A stretch of 64,000 nucleotides of DNA from Bordetella parapertussis (GTDB lineage: Bacteria; Pseudomonadota; Gammaproteobacteria; Burkholderiales; Burkholderiaceae_C): positions 44,146 through 108,145 of the forward strand of contig CAMDKD010000005.1 of assembly GCA_945901125.1 (NCBI GenBank), written 5' to 3'. The translations under genes were made by a program, and so were the position numbers. The notes beneath the pieces were generated by a model that was given only the letters and a program-made list of their open reading frames with translations, made no database searches and was not told the DNA's origin. Shown piece by piece: positions 1 through 9,338 of the stretch; the stretch's first letter is position 1; the number at the start of each line of letters is the position of its first letter.

Positions 1-25
1 GCTGTCTTCGAAAAGTATTTGCATT

Positions 26-1000
26 TCAGCACACCAACAAACGCTGCAACAAAGCTTGCCATTGCGTTTGTAAATCAGACTGATCGCAGACCAGTACATG
101 GCGCTGCGGCATGCTGCGCAACCAGGTCAACTGACGCTTAGCTAATTGGCGACTGGCGGCCACACCTGTGTCGCGCAAACGGCGCATGGCCCGCGCGTCG
201 GGTGCTGCGTCTTGCAGGGCATCCAGCATGTCCCAGCATTGGCGGTAACCGACGCAACGCATGGAAGGCATGTCGGCATGCAAGTCGCCGCGCGCGCGCA
301 ATGCCCGCACTTCATCCAGCAGACCGTGTTGCAACATATCGTCAAAGCGTTGCTCAATGCGCTGGTGCAGCCAGTTGCGTTGCTCAGGCTCCAGCGAAAC
401 CAAGGCAATGTCCGGACCGGCGACGCGTGTAGCTCCGAAAAACGATGACAAAGGTTTGCCGCTGACCCGCCAGACTTCCAGCGCACGTGAAATACGTTGC
501 GCATCGTTGGGCGGTAAACGCTGTGCAGTTACCTGATCTACCTTGGCGAGTTCAGCATGCAGTGCAGGCCAGCCTTCAGCCGCCGCCTGCTCTTCTATGT
601 CGGCGCGAACCGTTGGCGAGGCCAAGGGCAAATCATCCAAGCCTTCGACCAGCGCTTTCAAATACAACATGGTGCCACCGACCAGCAAAGGCAGTTTGCC
701 GCGCTCGCGTATGTCTGCGATCAAGCGCGTGGCGTCACGCGCAAACTCGGCTGCGCTATAGCTTTGCGAAGGATCGCGTATGTCAATCAAATGGTGCGGC
801 ACGGCTTGCAATTCTTCCCGCGACGGTTTGGCCGTGCCTATGTCCATGCCTTTATAAACCAAGGCTGAATCTAGGCTGATGATCTCCAGTGGAACCTGCT
901 GCGCCAAGGCCAGTGCCAAGGCGGTTTTGCCGCTGGCGGTAGGTCCCACCAGCGCCAGCGCCGCGTGCGCGGGCTTAGTCTGCTTTGACGGGCTCACCAT
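26..1000 (-). CDS. miaA: tRNA dimethylallyltransferase MiaA
   Basis: Transfers a dimethylallyl group to N6 of A37 in tRNAs that read codons starting with U, the first step of ms2i6A synthesis in the cytoplasm. The 324-residue length is normal for the family. A P-loop GPTASGKT lies at residues 19-26, followed by the DSALVYKGMDIGTAKP block near residue 44 that is characteristic of MiaA. The start codon lies 26 bp inside the 3' end of the upstream exporter gene, so the two are probably co-transcribed behind mutL. The mutL-miaA neighbourhood is conserved in many proteobacteria, here with an exporter gene in between. The 25 bases before the stop codon at the window edge hold nothing recognisable. 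Confidence 0.96.
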   Translation of the reverse strand: MVSPSKQTKPAHAALALVGPTASGKTALALALAQQVPLEIISLDSALVYKGMDIGTAKPSREELQAVPHHLIDIRDPSQSYSAAEFARDATRLIADIRERGKLPLLVGGTMLYLKALVEGLDDLPLASPTVRADIEEQAAAEGWPALHAELAKVDQVTAQRLPPNDAQRISRALEVWRVSGKPLSSFFGATRVAGPDIALVSLEPEQRNWLHQRIEQRFDDMLQHGLLDEVRALRARGDLHADMPSMRCVGYRQCWDMLDALQDAAPDARAMRRLRDTGVAASRQLAKRQLTWLRSMPQRHVLVCDQSDLQTQWQALLQRLLVC

Positions 1001-2168
1001 GCCATTGCACCAAAGTCCAGGCGGTGGTCGCCAGAATCACTGCCCAGAAGGCGACGCCATGCACCAGTGGAAACAGCGTGCCGTCAATGCTGTGACTCAG
1101 CCAGGCACCGGTGGCAAAGGCCGCCAGCATCATCAAAAATCCATTCAAAGCTGAAGCCGCACCGGCAGACAGTGGGAACGGTCCGACCGCACCGCTTTGA
1201 CCGATAGGCTGGTGGATACCGTGCGCGATCACCATCGGGTACATGCCCAGCACCAGACTGGTCGCGCTGGCCCAACCGCCGTAAACCATCCAGCACAGCA
1301 ATGCGCCGCTGCTGGCGCTGAGCGTACCGGCCAGCGCGATGGCGCGGCGCATGCCTATTTTGCGAAGCAGGTAACGGCAAATGATGGTGCCGGTGATGTA
1401 CATGATGGACATGGACGACAGTATCCAGCCCAGTTGCAGACTCGATAAATGCAAGACCTGTATAAACACAAACGATGAAGTGGCGAGGTACACAAACAAA
1501 ACGCCATAGCCTGCCAGCGACAAGAGCGCAAACGCTCTGAACGTAGGGTGGCACAGCACCTGCCACCAGATGCCCAGCATGGTGGGCAAATGCAAGGCGC
1601 GCGGATTCGGCTGTTGCAGCGTTTCTTCAAACTGCCAGGCCACCAACAACAGTGTGGCCAGCGCATACAAGACCACCGACATCAAAGCCACTTGCCAGCC
1701 CCAGTGCTGACTGAGAAAACCGCCCACCGGCGGGCTGGTGCAGGCCATCAAACCCAAACCGGTCATGGACTTGGACATGACACGCGCACCTTTGGCCGGT
1801 TCGTACAAATCGCGCACCACAGCGCGCGCGCTGGTGATGACCGCGCCCATGGACACACCTTGCAGAATGCGCCAGCCGACCAGCATTTCAATGTTGGTGC
1901 TCACCACACAGCCGATGGCCGCGATCAGGTACAAGCCCAAACCCAGCAGCATGATGGGGCGTCTGCCCACTTTGTCAGAAAACGGGCCCCACAGCAATTG
2001 CGAGGTACCGAAAGCCAGCAGCAAACCGGTCAAGGTGTACTGCACCATGCCGACGCTGGCTTTCAAATCTGCCGCCAGTCCGGGCAGGGCGGGTAAATAC
2101 AAATCGGTGGACACCGGTTGCAGGCCGATGGACAAGGCCAGCAGCAAAATCACCAGGTTAGCGTGCAT
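975..2168 (-). CDS. Bcr/CflA family multidrug efflux MFS transporter
   Basis: A proton-driven exporter of the major facilitator superfamily in the inner membrane. The 397-residue protein has about 12 hydrophobic segments. The N-terminal stretch LQPVSTDLYLPALPGLAADL and the following GTSQLLWGPFSDKVGRRP loop (MFS motif A) match the Bcr/CflA drug-resistance group. I chose ATG 2168 because it forms an ATGA overlap with the mutL stop codon and places the first helix at the N-terminus. A longer reading up to 2243 would lie inside mutL and add a non-hydrophobic extension. The substrate cannot be read from sequence. Confidence 0.88.
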   Translation of the reverse strand: MHANLVILLLALSIGLQPVSTDLYLPALPGLAADLKASVGMVQYTLTGLLLAFGTSQLLWGPFSDKVGRRPIMLLGLGLYLIAAIGCVVSTNIEMLVGWRILQGVSMGAVITSARAVVRDLYEPAKGARVMSKSMTGLGLMACTSPPVGGFLSQHWGWQVALMSVVLYALATLLLVAWQFEETLQQPNPRALHLPTMLGIWWQVLCHPTFRAFALLSLAGYGVLFVYLATSSFVFIQVLHLSSLQLGWILSSMSIMYITGTIICRYLLRKIGMRRAIALAGTLSASSGALLCWMVYGGWASATSLVLGMYPMVIAHGIHQPIGQSGAVGPFPLSAGAASALNGFLMMLAAFATGAWLSHSIDGTLFPLVHGVAFWAVILATTAWTLVQWHGEPVKAD

Positions 2169-4033
2169 CAACGGCCCCGTAAAAACAAGGCGTCGAGTTC
2201 GCGCATGCTGAGTTGACACCAGGTCGGGCGGCCATGGTTGCACTGGTCAGCGCGTTCTGTGGTTTCCATTTGTCTGAGCAAAGCGTTCATCTCTTCTATC
2301 GTCAGTTGACGGTTGGCGCGCACAGCAGCGTGACAAGCCATGGCGGCCAGCACATCGTCGCGCGCGCGTTGCAGCACATGGTGTGCATCGTGTTGCGCCA
2401 GTTCGCCCAGCACACTGCGTGCGAGTGCGACCGCGTCGCCTTGCGCCAGCGAGGCCGGCACGCGGCGCACCGCCAATGAATTCGCCGACAAAATGGAAAT
2501 ATCCAACCCGAGCGCCGATAAGACCTCGGCGTGGCTTTCGCTGGTGGCGATTTCTTCGGCAGTGGCCGGAAACGATGCGGGTATCAACAGGTTTTGGCTT
2601 TGCAAGGAATGTTCTGCGAGCTGGGTTTTGAGTCGCTCGTAGACGATGCGCTCATGCGCCGCATGCATATCCACCAGCACCAGGCCTTGGGCGTTTTCTG
2701 CCAGTATGTAAACGCCTTGCAATTGCGCCAAGGCTTTGCCCAGCGGCCATTCGCCCGACGGTAAAGGCGCAGCGCTGACAGGAGTGAATGGCGCTGGCTG
2801 CGGCTGCTCAAACGCATTGACCACCGAAGGCTGCCACAACTGACCTAAGTCTTTCAGCGGTTGCCCGGCCTGGGTTTGCCAAGGCAGACTGCTTTGTTGT
2901 TCAGTGCGCGGCGCGGCTTGTCCGAAGTTTTGCAAGCTGGAAATAGCCTGCTGTCTGTCTTGCACAAATGCAGTTCTGGATAAAGGGTCGCTGTCTGCCA
3001 TGCCGCTCACAGGCTGACCTGCGCGCGACACCGACAATGCGCCAGACAAAGCGTGTTGCACCGCTTGGTGCACTTCGCGACTGTCTCTGAAGCGCACTTC
3101 GATTTTGGTCGGGTGCACATTCACGTCGACGCGTTGAGGATCGAGTTCCAGGTACAGCGCATACACCGGCTGGCGTTGACCGTGCAACACATCTTCGTAG
3201 GCGCTACGCGCCGCGTGCGACAACACCTTGTCGCGCACATAGCGGCCGTTCACATACGCGTATTGGTGGTCGGCGCGGGCGCGCGCCGCATCCGGCACAC
3301 CGGCGCGACCGCGCACACGCACTGCGCCGTGTTGGTGGTCTATCAACAACGATGTAGCCAGAAACTCCTGGCCCAGTACATCGGCCAGTCGCAAATCCAA
3401 GCCTTGTGCATGAGGTTGGGCGCGCCATTGCGCGATGATTTTTCCGTCGTGCCACAAAGCAAAGCCCACATCGGGGCGGGCCAGCGCATGGCGTTTGAGT
3501 GATTCGAGGCAATGCGCGAGTTCGGTGGCGGTGGACTTTAAAAATTTGCGCCGCGCCGGCGTGCTGAAAAACAATTCTTTGACTTCCACCGTCGTGCCTG
3601 TGCTGCGTGCCACCGGGCGCAATTCGCCGCTGCGCGCATCGAGTTGCATGGCGTGGTCTTGCTCAGCGGTGCGCGACATCAGGCTGAGTTCGGACACAGC
3701 CGCGATAGCGGCCAAAGCTTCGCCGCGAAAACCCATGGTGGCGACAGATTCCAAGTCGTGCAGGCTGGCGATCTTGCTGGTGGCATGGCGCTTGAGTGCC
3801 AGCGGCATCTCTGAAGGCAGCAAGCCGCTGCCGTCGTCTTCCACGCTGATCAGTCGCACGCCACCTTCTACCAAGCGCACCACCACGTTGGCGGCACCGG
3901 CGTCCAGTGCGTTATCCACCAGTTCGCGCACCACAGATGCCGGGCGTTCGACCACTTCGCCTGCGGCAATCTGGCTGATGAGTTCGTCGGGGAGTTCGCG
4001 GATACGGCGCGGCGGGGTAGAGGTGGAATTCAC
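2168..4033 (-). CDS. mutL: DNA mismatch repair protein MutL
   Basis: Couples MutS mismatch recognition to strand incision. The N-terminal GHKL ATPase carries IAAGEVVERPASVVRELVDN near residues 21-40 and GFRGEALAAIAAVS near 100. A Pro/Gln-rich linker at about 340-430 leads to the C-terminal dimerisation domain. That domain has DMHAAHERIVYE near residue 480, followed by ACHAAVRA and CNHGRPT blocks, the arrangement found in MutL proteins with a latent nicking endonuclease. The first block has Met where the consensus DQHA(X)2E(X)4E has Gln. The gene starts an apparent mutL-exporter-miaA operon and is divergent from the DedA gene. Confidence 0.97.
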   Translation of the reverse strand: MNSTSTPPRRIRELPDELISQIAAGEVVERPASVVRELVDNALDAGAANVVVRLVEGGVRLISVEDDGSGLLPSEMPLALKRHATSKIASLHDLESVATMGFRGEALAAIAAVSELSLMSRTAEQDHAMQLDARSGELRPVARSTGTTVEVKELFFSTPARRKFLKSTATELAHCLESLKRHALARPDVGFALWHDGKIIAQWRAQPHAQGLDLRLADVLGQEFLATSLLIDHQHGAVRVRGRAGVPDAARARADHQYAYVNGRYVRDKVLSHAARSAYEDVLHGQRQPVYALYLELDPQRVDVNVHPTKIEVRFRDSREVHQAVQHALSGALSVSRAGQPVSGMADSDPLSRTAFVQDRQQAISSLQNFGQAAPRTEQQSSLPWQTQAGQPLKDLGQLWQPSVVNAFEQPQPAPFTPVSAAPLPSGEWPLGKALAQLQGVYILAENAQGLVLVDMHAAHERIVYERLKTQLAEHSLQSQNLLIPASFPATAEEIATSESHAEVLSALGLDISILSANSLAVRRVPASLAQGDAVALARSVLGELAQHDAHHVLQRARDDVLAAMACHAAVRANRQLTIEEMNALLRQMETTERADQCNHGRPTWCQLSMRELDALFLRGR

Positions 4034-4144
4034 TGTCTGATTCTAGGTGACTGAGTGGCAACTTGATGGCCAAGTGCAGCGGTGTGCTTACGGCACCAGA
4101 GACATGCTGTTTCCTTCACGGCTGAGTTATATCGCTCGTGGATA

Positions 4145-4795
4145 ATGAAAGGTATGGACATACTCATCAGCTTGTTTGATTTCATTCTTCATATAGACCG
4201 TTATTTGGCCTTGCTGGTGCAAGAGCACGGGGCCTGGGTGTATCTGGTGCTGTTTCTGATTGTGTTTGTCGAAACCGGCGTGGTCGTCATGCCGCTGCTG
4301 CCGGGTGACTCGCTGTTGTTTGTGGTCGGCGCCATGGGCGGTTCGGGTTTGTTGAACCTGCCGCTGGCCATGGTTTTGCTGGTGATAGCTGCCATCGCCG
4401 GCGACCAATGCAATTATTTAATAGGCCGCTATTTCGGCCAGCGGCTGCTGGACAGCAACTCGCGTTGGTTCAACCGCAAGTCGTACGACCAGGCGCATGC
4501 GTTTTATGAGAAATACGGTGGCCTGACCATCATTGCTGCGCGCTTTCTGCCTTTCGTTCGTACCTTCGCGCCTTTTGTCGCTGGTGTGTCGCACATGGAC
4601 CGTGGCCGTTTCACGTTCTTCAATGTATCGGGTGCTCTTTTGTGGGTGGTCGGTGTCGCTGGCTTGGGGTATGTGTTCGGCAACATACCTTGGGTGCAAC
4701 AGCATTTTGAAAAATTCATCTGGGCATTGATTGTGTTGCCCGGACTGGTTGCTGTCCGGGGTGCCATCAAGTCCCGCACGCAATCAGCCGGCTGA
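4145..4795 (+). CDS. DedA family inner-membrane protein
   Basis: A 216-residue polytopic membrane protein of the DedA/SNARE-associated (VTT) family, implicated in membrane homeostasis and lipid or undecaprenyl-phosphate flipping. Family signatures are FVETGVVVMPLLPGDSLLFV near residue 40, GDQCNYLIGRYFG near 88, and the conserved ARFLPFVRTFAPFVAGVSHM block near 140. ATG 4145 or ATG 4154 are both reasonable starts. The longer reading from 4082 adds a hydrophilic stretch unlike the family. The gene sits between mutL and amiC on the opposite strand and interrupts the usual amiC-mutL adjacency. Substrate unknown. Confidence 0.9.
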   Translation: MKGMDILISLFDFILHIDRYLALLVQEHGAWVYLVLFLIVFVETGVVVMPLLPGDSLLFVVGAMGGSGLLNLPLAMVLLVIAAIAGDQCNYLIGRYFGQRLLDSNSRWFNRKSYDQAHAFYEKYGGLTIIAARFLPFVRTFAPFVAGVSHMDRGRFTFFNVSGALLWVVGVAGLGYVFGNIPWVQQHFEKFIWALIVLPGLVAVRGAIKSRTQSAG

Positions 4796-4814
4796 AAAGC
4801 CAGACTTCGCCTAT

Positions 4815-6398
4815 TCACATAGACCGGTTGCGCGCCATCGGCGGGTTGCGTAAAAAATAATTTTCTATACCGGCCAGCAGCGCATCGGCCAACTGGTTTT
4901 GGTAAGTCTCGCTGAGCAGCAAAGCCTCTTCCTGCGGATTGCTGATGAACGCGGTTTCCACCAGCAGGCTGGGAATATCCGGCGCTTTCAATACCGCAAA
5001 CCCGGCTTGTTCTACCTGCGGCTTGTGCAGTTTGCCGACACGCCTTATCTGGCTGAGCATTTCCACACCGAGCTTTAAGCTGTCATTGATTTGCGCCGTG
5101 GTGCTCATGTCGAACAAAGCGCGTTGCACATGCTGGTCTTGCACTTTGATGTTCAGACCGCCTATAGCGTCAGCACCGTTCTCTTTGTTGGCCATCCAGC
5201 GCGCGGCGGCACTGGATGCCGCACCCTGACTCAGCGCAAACACGCTGGCCCCGCTGGCCTGCGGGGTGAAAAATGCATCTGCATGCAAGCTGATGAACAA
5301 ATCGGCTTGCACTTGCTGCGCTTTTTGCACCCGCACGTGCAGTGGCAGAAAAAAATCTGCGTCGCGCGTCATGAAGGCGCGCAGCGGTAAATCGCCGCGC
5401 CGGGTTTTCAACACGGTTTTGTTGATGCGTTCGCGCAAGCGGTTGGCGATTTGCAGCACCACGTCTTTTTCGCGCGTGCCGTTCGGGCCTATGGCACCCG
5501 GGTCTTCGCCGCCGTGGCCGGGGTCGAGTGCCACCACCGCAAACCGGTCAAACACCTGCTCGTTGTCCGACTTGCTTGCCACCGGGCGCGGCGTGTTGGT
5601 TGGCGTATTGACAGGAGCGGGCGCTGGTGTGCTGATAGCCGCTGTGTTGGCGGGCGGGTTGTTGCTGGTGACTGGTGAACTCGGCGAAGACGCAGGTTTG
5701 TTATTTGGCTGTGTTCCAACGACAGAAGGTGGTGCGGAAACCGGTGCAGCAGGTGAAGGCGGTGCAGGCTTGGCTGTAGCGGTCTGCGGCGGATTGACAG
5801 ATGGCAGGGCAGACGTCAGTGCGCTGCTGCTTTGCACAGGTTTGGTCGTGACATCGGTGGTGTGGCTGGCGATCAGTTCATCCAAGGCATCACGCGCCGC
5901 CGGGAGTTTGTGTTCGTCCTTGAGTTTTTCTGCAATCAAAGCTTCCAGCGGGTCCATGGCGTTCAAGGGGTACAAGTCCAGCACCAGTCGGTGTTGAAAG
6001 CTGGCCTGTGCCGCTTGTACAGGCTCCAGGTTGAACACCTGCGGTTTCACCGGTTGGCGCAAATCCATCACCAGGCGCACGGTGGTCGGTGTGAATTGAC
6101 CGATGCGCACACCGCTGATGAACGGGTCGTCGCTGCGCACTTTGCCGACGAGTTCGCGCAGTTCGGCATTCAATTCAATGCCTTCAATGTCAACCGCCAG
6201 GCGCGGCGGCTGGCCGACTATGGTGTAGCGGGTGACCAGGGCGGTGTCGGACTCAATGGTGACGCGGGTGTAGTCATTGGCCGGCCAGACCCGCACGCCC
6301 AGTATGGAGGCACCACGGGCCAACTGAGCGCGACCCAGCAACAGCACCAGTGTGCCGGCTTGTAACAGCGTGCGTCTGTGCATGTTCATGCTGTACAT
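4815..6398 (-). CDS. amiC: N-acetylmuramoyl-L-alanine amidase AmiC
   Basis: A periplasmic zinc amidase that cleaves septal peptidoglycan during daughter-cell separation. The 527-residue protein begins with a twin-arginine-like signal (HRRTLLQAG, then a hydrophobic run ending near residue 30). An AMIN domain follows at about 32-150, then a Pro/Ser/Thr/Ala-rich linker at about 195-275, and the Amidase_3 catalytic domain from about 285. Zinc-site motifs LDPGHGGEDPGA and SLHADAF are present, as is the VETAFISNP block with the catalytic Glu. ATG 6383 (MHRRTLL) is an alternative start. The gene is downstream of tsaE and converges on the DedA gene with 19 bp between the two stop codons. Confidence 0.95.
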   Translation of the reverse strand: MYSMNMHRRTLLQAGTLVLLLGRAQLARGASILGVRVWPANDYTRVTIESDTALVTRYTIVGQPPRLAVDIEGIELNAELRELVGKVRSDDPFISGVRIGQFTPTTVRLVMDLRQPVKPQVFNLEPVQAAQASFQHRLVLDLYPLNAMDPLEALIAEKLKDEHKLPAARDALDELIASHTTDVTTKPVQSSSALTSALPSVNPPQTATAKPAPPSPAAPVSAPPSVVGTQPNNKPASSPSSPVTSNNPPANTAAISTPAPAPVNTPTNTPRPVASKSDNEQVFDRFAVVALDPGHGGEDPGAIGPNGTREKDVVLQIANRLRERINKTVLKTRRGDLPLRAFMTRDADFFLPLHVRVQKAQQVQADLFISLHADAFFTPQASGASVFALSQGAASSAAARWMANKENGADAIGGLNIKVQDQHVQRALFDMSTTAQINDSLKLGVEMLSQIRRVGKLHKPQVEQAGFAVLKAPDIPSLLVETAFISNPQEEALLLSETYQNQLADALLAGIENYFLRNPPMARNRSM

Positions 6399-6426
6399 CG
6401 GCGGGAAAAAGCAGCGACGGTGTGTT

Positions 6427-6927
6427 TCATGCCAGCAGGCTCCGGCCGGTGTCGCTGTGCGCGGTCAGTGTCACTGTGCGGCTTTCGTCGTCATTCACCT
6501 GCAACAACACATCCAGGTCAGCTTGCGGCAGAAAACCGGCGGCCTTGTCCGGCCATTCGCAAATCTTCAAACCGGGCGCAGCAAACATGTCTCTGAAACC
6601 CGCGTCTTCCCATTCCTGCGGGTCTTTGAAGCGGTAAAAATCAAAATGCCAGATCGACAAAGGTTTGTCATCCCGTTCTAGTTCATACGACTCGACCACC
6701 GCATAAGTCGGGCTTTTGATGCGCCCGCTCACCCCCAGGGCTTGCAACAAATGGCGGGTGAAACTGGTCTTGCCGCTGCCCAGATCACCGTGCAGACACA
6801 GTTGCGCATGGCGCAGGTGTACATTGGCCGACAGGCTGAGCGCATAGGCCTGACAGGCTTGTTCATCAGGCCAGTGCAAGCTTTTTACAATCGACGTTTG
6901 GTTCAAAGGAATGATGTGTCCATTCAA
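6427..6927 (-). CDS. tsaE: tRNA t6A biosynthesis ATPase TsaE
   Basis: The ATPase partner of TsaB and TsaD in threonylcarbamoyl-A37 formation. A Walker A motif HGDLGSGKTSF lies near residue 47, with the family block KSPTYAVVESYE and the WHFDFYRF motif in the second half. No ATG exists before the Walker motif. The start must be TTG 6927, which overlaps the divergent queG start, or a second TTG at 6906. The order tsaE-amiC-mutL is a conserved proteobacterial neighbourhood. Confidence 0.92.
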   Translation of the reverse strand: MNGHIIPLNQTSIVKSLHWPDEQACQAYALSLSANVHLRHAQLCLHGDLGSGKTSFTRHLLQALGVSGRIKSPTYAVVESYELERDDKPLSIWHFDFYRFKDPQEWEDAGFRDMFAAPGLKICEWPDKAAGFLPQADLDVLLQVNDDESRTVTLTAHSDTGRSLLA

Positions 6928-8028
6928 CAGCAGGGGTTGCCAGAGCAGTTACAGCTTTGGGGGCGGCAACTGGGATTCTCCCAAATTGGCGTGGCCCCTG
7001 TCGATCTGTCGCAGGCCGAGCCCGGATTGTTGGCTTGGCTGGCGGCCGGCCACCACGGCAGCATGGACTATATGCAACGCCACGGCCTGATGCGCGCACG
7101 GCCCGCCGAGTTGATGCCCGGCACTTTGAGCGTCATCACCGCGCGCATGAACTATTTGCCATCCGGCTCCTCTGTTGACTTGATAAGCCGCGAACTCGCG
7201 CGCTTGCAGCAACCCAGCGAAGCCGTCATTTCTGTGTACGCCAGAGGGCGTGACTACCACAAGGTGATGCGCCAAAGACTGCAACAACTGGCGCATAAGT
7301 TGCAAGAAGTCACCGGGCCGCTGGGACACCGTGTGTTCACCGATTCGGCACCGGTGCTCGAAGCCGAGTTGGCGGTCAAAAGCGGTCTGGGCTGGCGCGG
7401 CAAACACACGCTGGTGTTGCAGCGCGAGGCCGGTTCGTTTTTCTTTCTGGGTGAAATTTTTGTCGACATGGCGCTCACACCCGGTGAACCTGTCAGCGAT
7501 CATTGCGGCAGTTGCAGCGCTTGCATCAGCGCTTGCCCGACGCAGGCCATCGTCGCGCCTTACCAGTTGGATGCGCGTCGCTGCATTTCCTACCTGACCA
7601 TAGAGCACGACGGGCCTATACCGCTGGAGCTGCGTGCTTTGATGGGCAACCGCATTTACGGCTGCGACGACTGTCAACTGGTCTGCCCGTGGAACAAGTT
7701 CGCGCAACGCAGCGCCTTGCCTGACTTTGACGAGCGCCACGGTCTGGGCGCGGCGCAACTGGTGCATTTGATGCAATGGGACGAGGCCACGTTTTTGCGC
7801 ATGACCGAAGGCAGCGCGATTCGCCGCATCGGCCATGTGCGCTGGTTGCGTAATGTGGCGATTGCCATCGGCAATGCTTTGCGTTCTGAAGTCGCTTTGC
7901 CCGAGCAGGAACAGCTAGCATTGCGCCGCAGTTTGCAGCACTGGTCGGCGCACGCCAACGTGGTGGTCAGTGAAAGCGTGGCCTGGGCGCTGGCCGCTGA
8001 CGCCGGGGCGACAAGCGATGTCGACTGA
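6916..8028 (+). CDS. queG: epoxyqueuosine reductase QueG (cobalamin-dependent)
   Basis: Reduces epoxyqueuosine to queuosine at position 34 of tRNA, using cobalamin and two [4Fe-4S] clusters. From GTG 6916 the product is 370 residues, close to the family norm. The N-terminal half has the DUF1730-type region with the EAELAVKSGLGWRGKHTL block. The clusters are CGSCSACISACPTQAI and the CISYLTIE...GCDDCQLVCPW pair. The C-terminal HEAT-like region IRRIGHVRWLRNVAIAIGN follows. ORF extension upstream to 6742 would run antisense through tsaE, and GTG 6916 fits the homologous N-terminus. It is one of two B12-dependent enzymes in the window. Confidence 0.94.
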   Translation: MSIQQQGLPEQLQLWGRQLGFSQIGVAPVDLSQAEPGLLAWLAAGHHGSMDYMQRHGLMRARPAELMPGTLSVITARMNYLPSGSSVDLISRELARLQQPSEAVISVYARGRDYHKVMRQRLQQLAHKLQEVTGPLGHRVFTDSAPVLEAELAVKSGLGWRGKHTLVLQREAGSFFFLGEIFVDMALTPGEPVSDHCGSCSACISACPTQAIVAPYQLDARRCISYLTIEHDGPIPLELRALMGNRIYGCDDCQLVCPWNKFAQRSALPDFDERHGLGAAQLVHLMQWDEATFLRMTEGSAIRRIGHVRWLRNVAIAIGNALRSEVALPEQEQLALRRSLQHWSAHANVVVSESVAWALAADAGATSDVD

Positions 8029-8069
8029 GGCAGGTTTATCAATCCGCTTGCCAGTCAACTTGTAGTTGA

Positions 8070-8083
8070 TTGATCTACATCAG
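8070..8083. promoter_or_regulatory. FNR-like box upstream of acyl-CoA dehydrogenase gene
   Basis: TTGATCTACATCAG matches the FNR consensus TTGAT-N4-ATCAA except for the last base. A candidate -10 TATAGC lies at 8103-8108. The coding start is 8168. A small perfect dyad TCAAC-N5-GTTGA sits immediately upstream at 8055-8069. Confidence 0.5.
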
Positions 8084-8167
8084 AATTAGATTTCCCTGGG
8101 TCTATAGCATCCTGCTGATGTTGACTGCTTTCTCTTATATGGGCCAAAACCGCCAAGGTGGCCGACG

Positions 8168-9322
8168 GTGAATTTCCAGCATTCCGCCAAAGCCATAGGC
8201 TTGACCCGCCGCTTACAGGCTTTCATGGACAGTTATGTGTTGCCGCACAACGCCGCTTGGCACCAGTCGGTGCAGGACGGCGTTTTCCCGCCGGTATTCA
8301 TGGAAGATTTGAAAACCCTGGCGCAGGAAGCCGGTTTGTGGAATCTGTGTCTGCCCGCGCTTGCAGACACAAGCGCTGACATGGCTTTGTCCAACCTGGA
8401 CTATGCGCCCTTGGCCGAAGCCATGGGACGCATTCCTTGGTCGGCTGAGGTGTTCAATTGCAACGCGCCGGATTCGGGCAATATGGCTTTGCTGCAGCAA
8501 TACGCCAGCGCCGCGCAACGCGAACAATGGCTGACGCCTTTGCTCAACGGCAGTATGCGCTCCGCATTTGCCATGAGCGAACCTGATGTGGCCTCGTCGG
8601 ATCCGACCAATTTACAAACCTCGGTCACGCAACAAGGCGAACGATTGGAAATCAATGGCCGCAAATGGTTCATCACCGGGGCGGCGCATCCGCAATGCCA
8701 ACTGTTGCTGGTGATCTGCCGCGATGATGCTGCGCACTGCAGCGCCGAGCCTGTGAACCCGCACCGTCAGCACAGCATTGTGTTGGTGCCCAGACACCAG
8801 GCAGGCGTGGAGTTGGTGCGCAATATTCCGGTGGTACACAAGACCTCACCCGAAGGGCATGGAGAAATTGTGTTTCGCCATGTGTCTGTTCCCCTGGACC
8901 ACGTACTGGGCAGTCGCGGCGATGGTTTTGCCATGGCGCAGTTCAGGCTGGGGCCGGGGCGTATTCACCATTGCATGCGCACCATCGGTCAATGCGAACT
9001 CGCACTTGAGCTGGCAACCGCACGCGCACTTGAGCGCAAATCCTTTAACCACTACCTGGCCGGTTACGCCAATGTGCAACAGTGGATTGCCGAGTCACGC
9101 ATGGAGATTGACCAGGCGCGTTTGCTGGTCTTGCGCACGGCCTGGCTGATGGACCAGCCGGACACAGACTCGGCTTATTTGCGCGCGCAGATTTCAGGCA
9201 TCAAAGTGGTGGCGGCGAATTTGCAAAGCAGGGTGGTCGAGCGGGCCATGCAAATATTCGGGGCCATGGGTTTGTCGCCTGACACACCGCAGCAAATGCG
9301 CGAGCCTGTGCGTATCCGTTAA
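8168..9322 (+). CDS. acyl-CoA dehydrogenase, C-terminally truncated
   Basis: An FAD-dependent acyl-CoA dehydrogenase of the ACAD10/11-like group that would oxidise acyl-CoA to enoyl-CoA. AFAMSEPDVASSDPTNL near residue 137 is the FAD-binding motif, followed by INGRKWFITGAAHP and the helical C-terminal domain. Translation begins at GTG 8168 in a context without a clear ribosome binding site. The 384-residue product stops shortly after IFGAMGLSPDTP. Family members continue for about 30 residues through a conserved segment resembling ALRIADGPDEVH. In another frame the DNA after the stop reads LTDG, so the tail may have been lost by a small indel. Activity is therefore uncertain. Confidence 0.8.
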   Translation: MNFQHSAKAIGLTRRLQAFMDSYVLPHNAAWHQSVQDGVFPPVFMEDLKTLAQEAGLWNLCLPALADTSADMALSNLDYAPLAEAMGRIPWSAEVFNCNAPDSGNMALLQQYASAAQREQWLTPLLNGSMRSAFAMSEPDVASSDPTNLQTSVTQQGERLEINGRKWFITGAAHPQCQLLLVICRDDAAHCSAEPVNPHRQHSIVLVPRHQAGVELVRNIPVVHKTSPEGHGEIVFRHVSVPLDHVLGSRGDGFAMAQFRLGPGRIHHCMRTIGQCELALELATARALERKSFNHYLAGYANVQQWIAESRMEIDQARLLVLRTAWLMDQPDTDSAYLRAQISGIKVVAANLQSRVVERAMQIFGAMGLSPDTPQQMREPVRIR

Positions 9323-9338
9323 CTGATGGCGTGAATAT

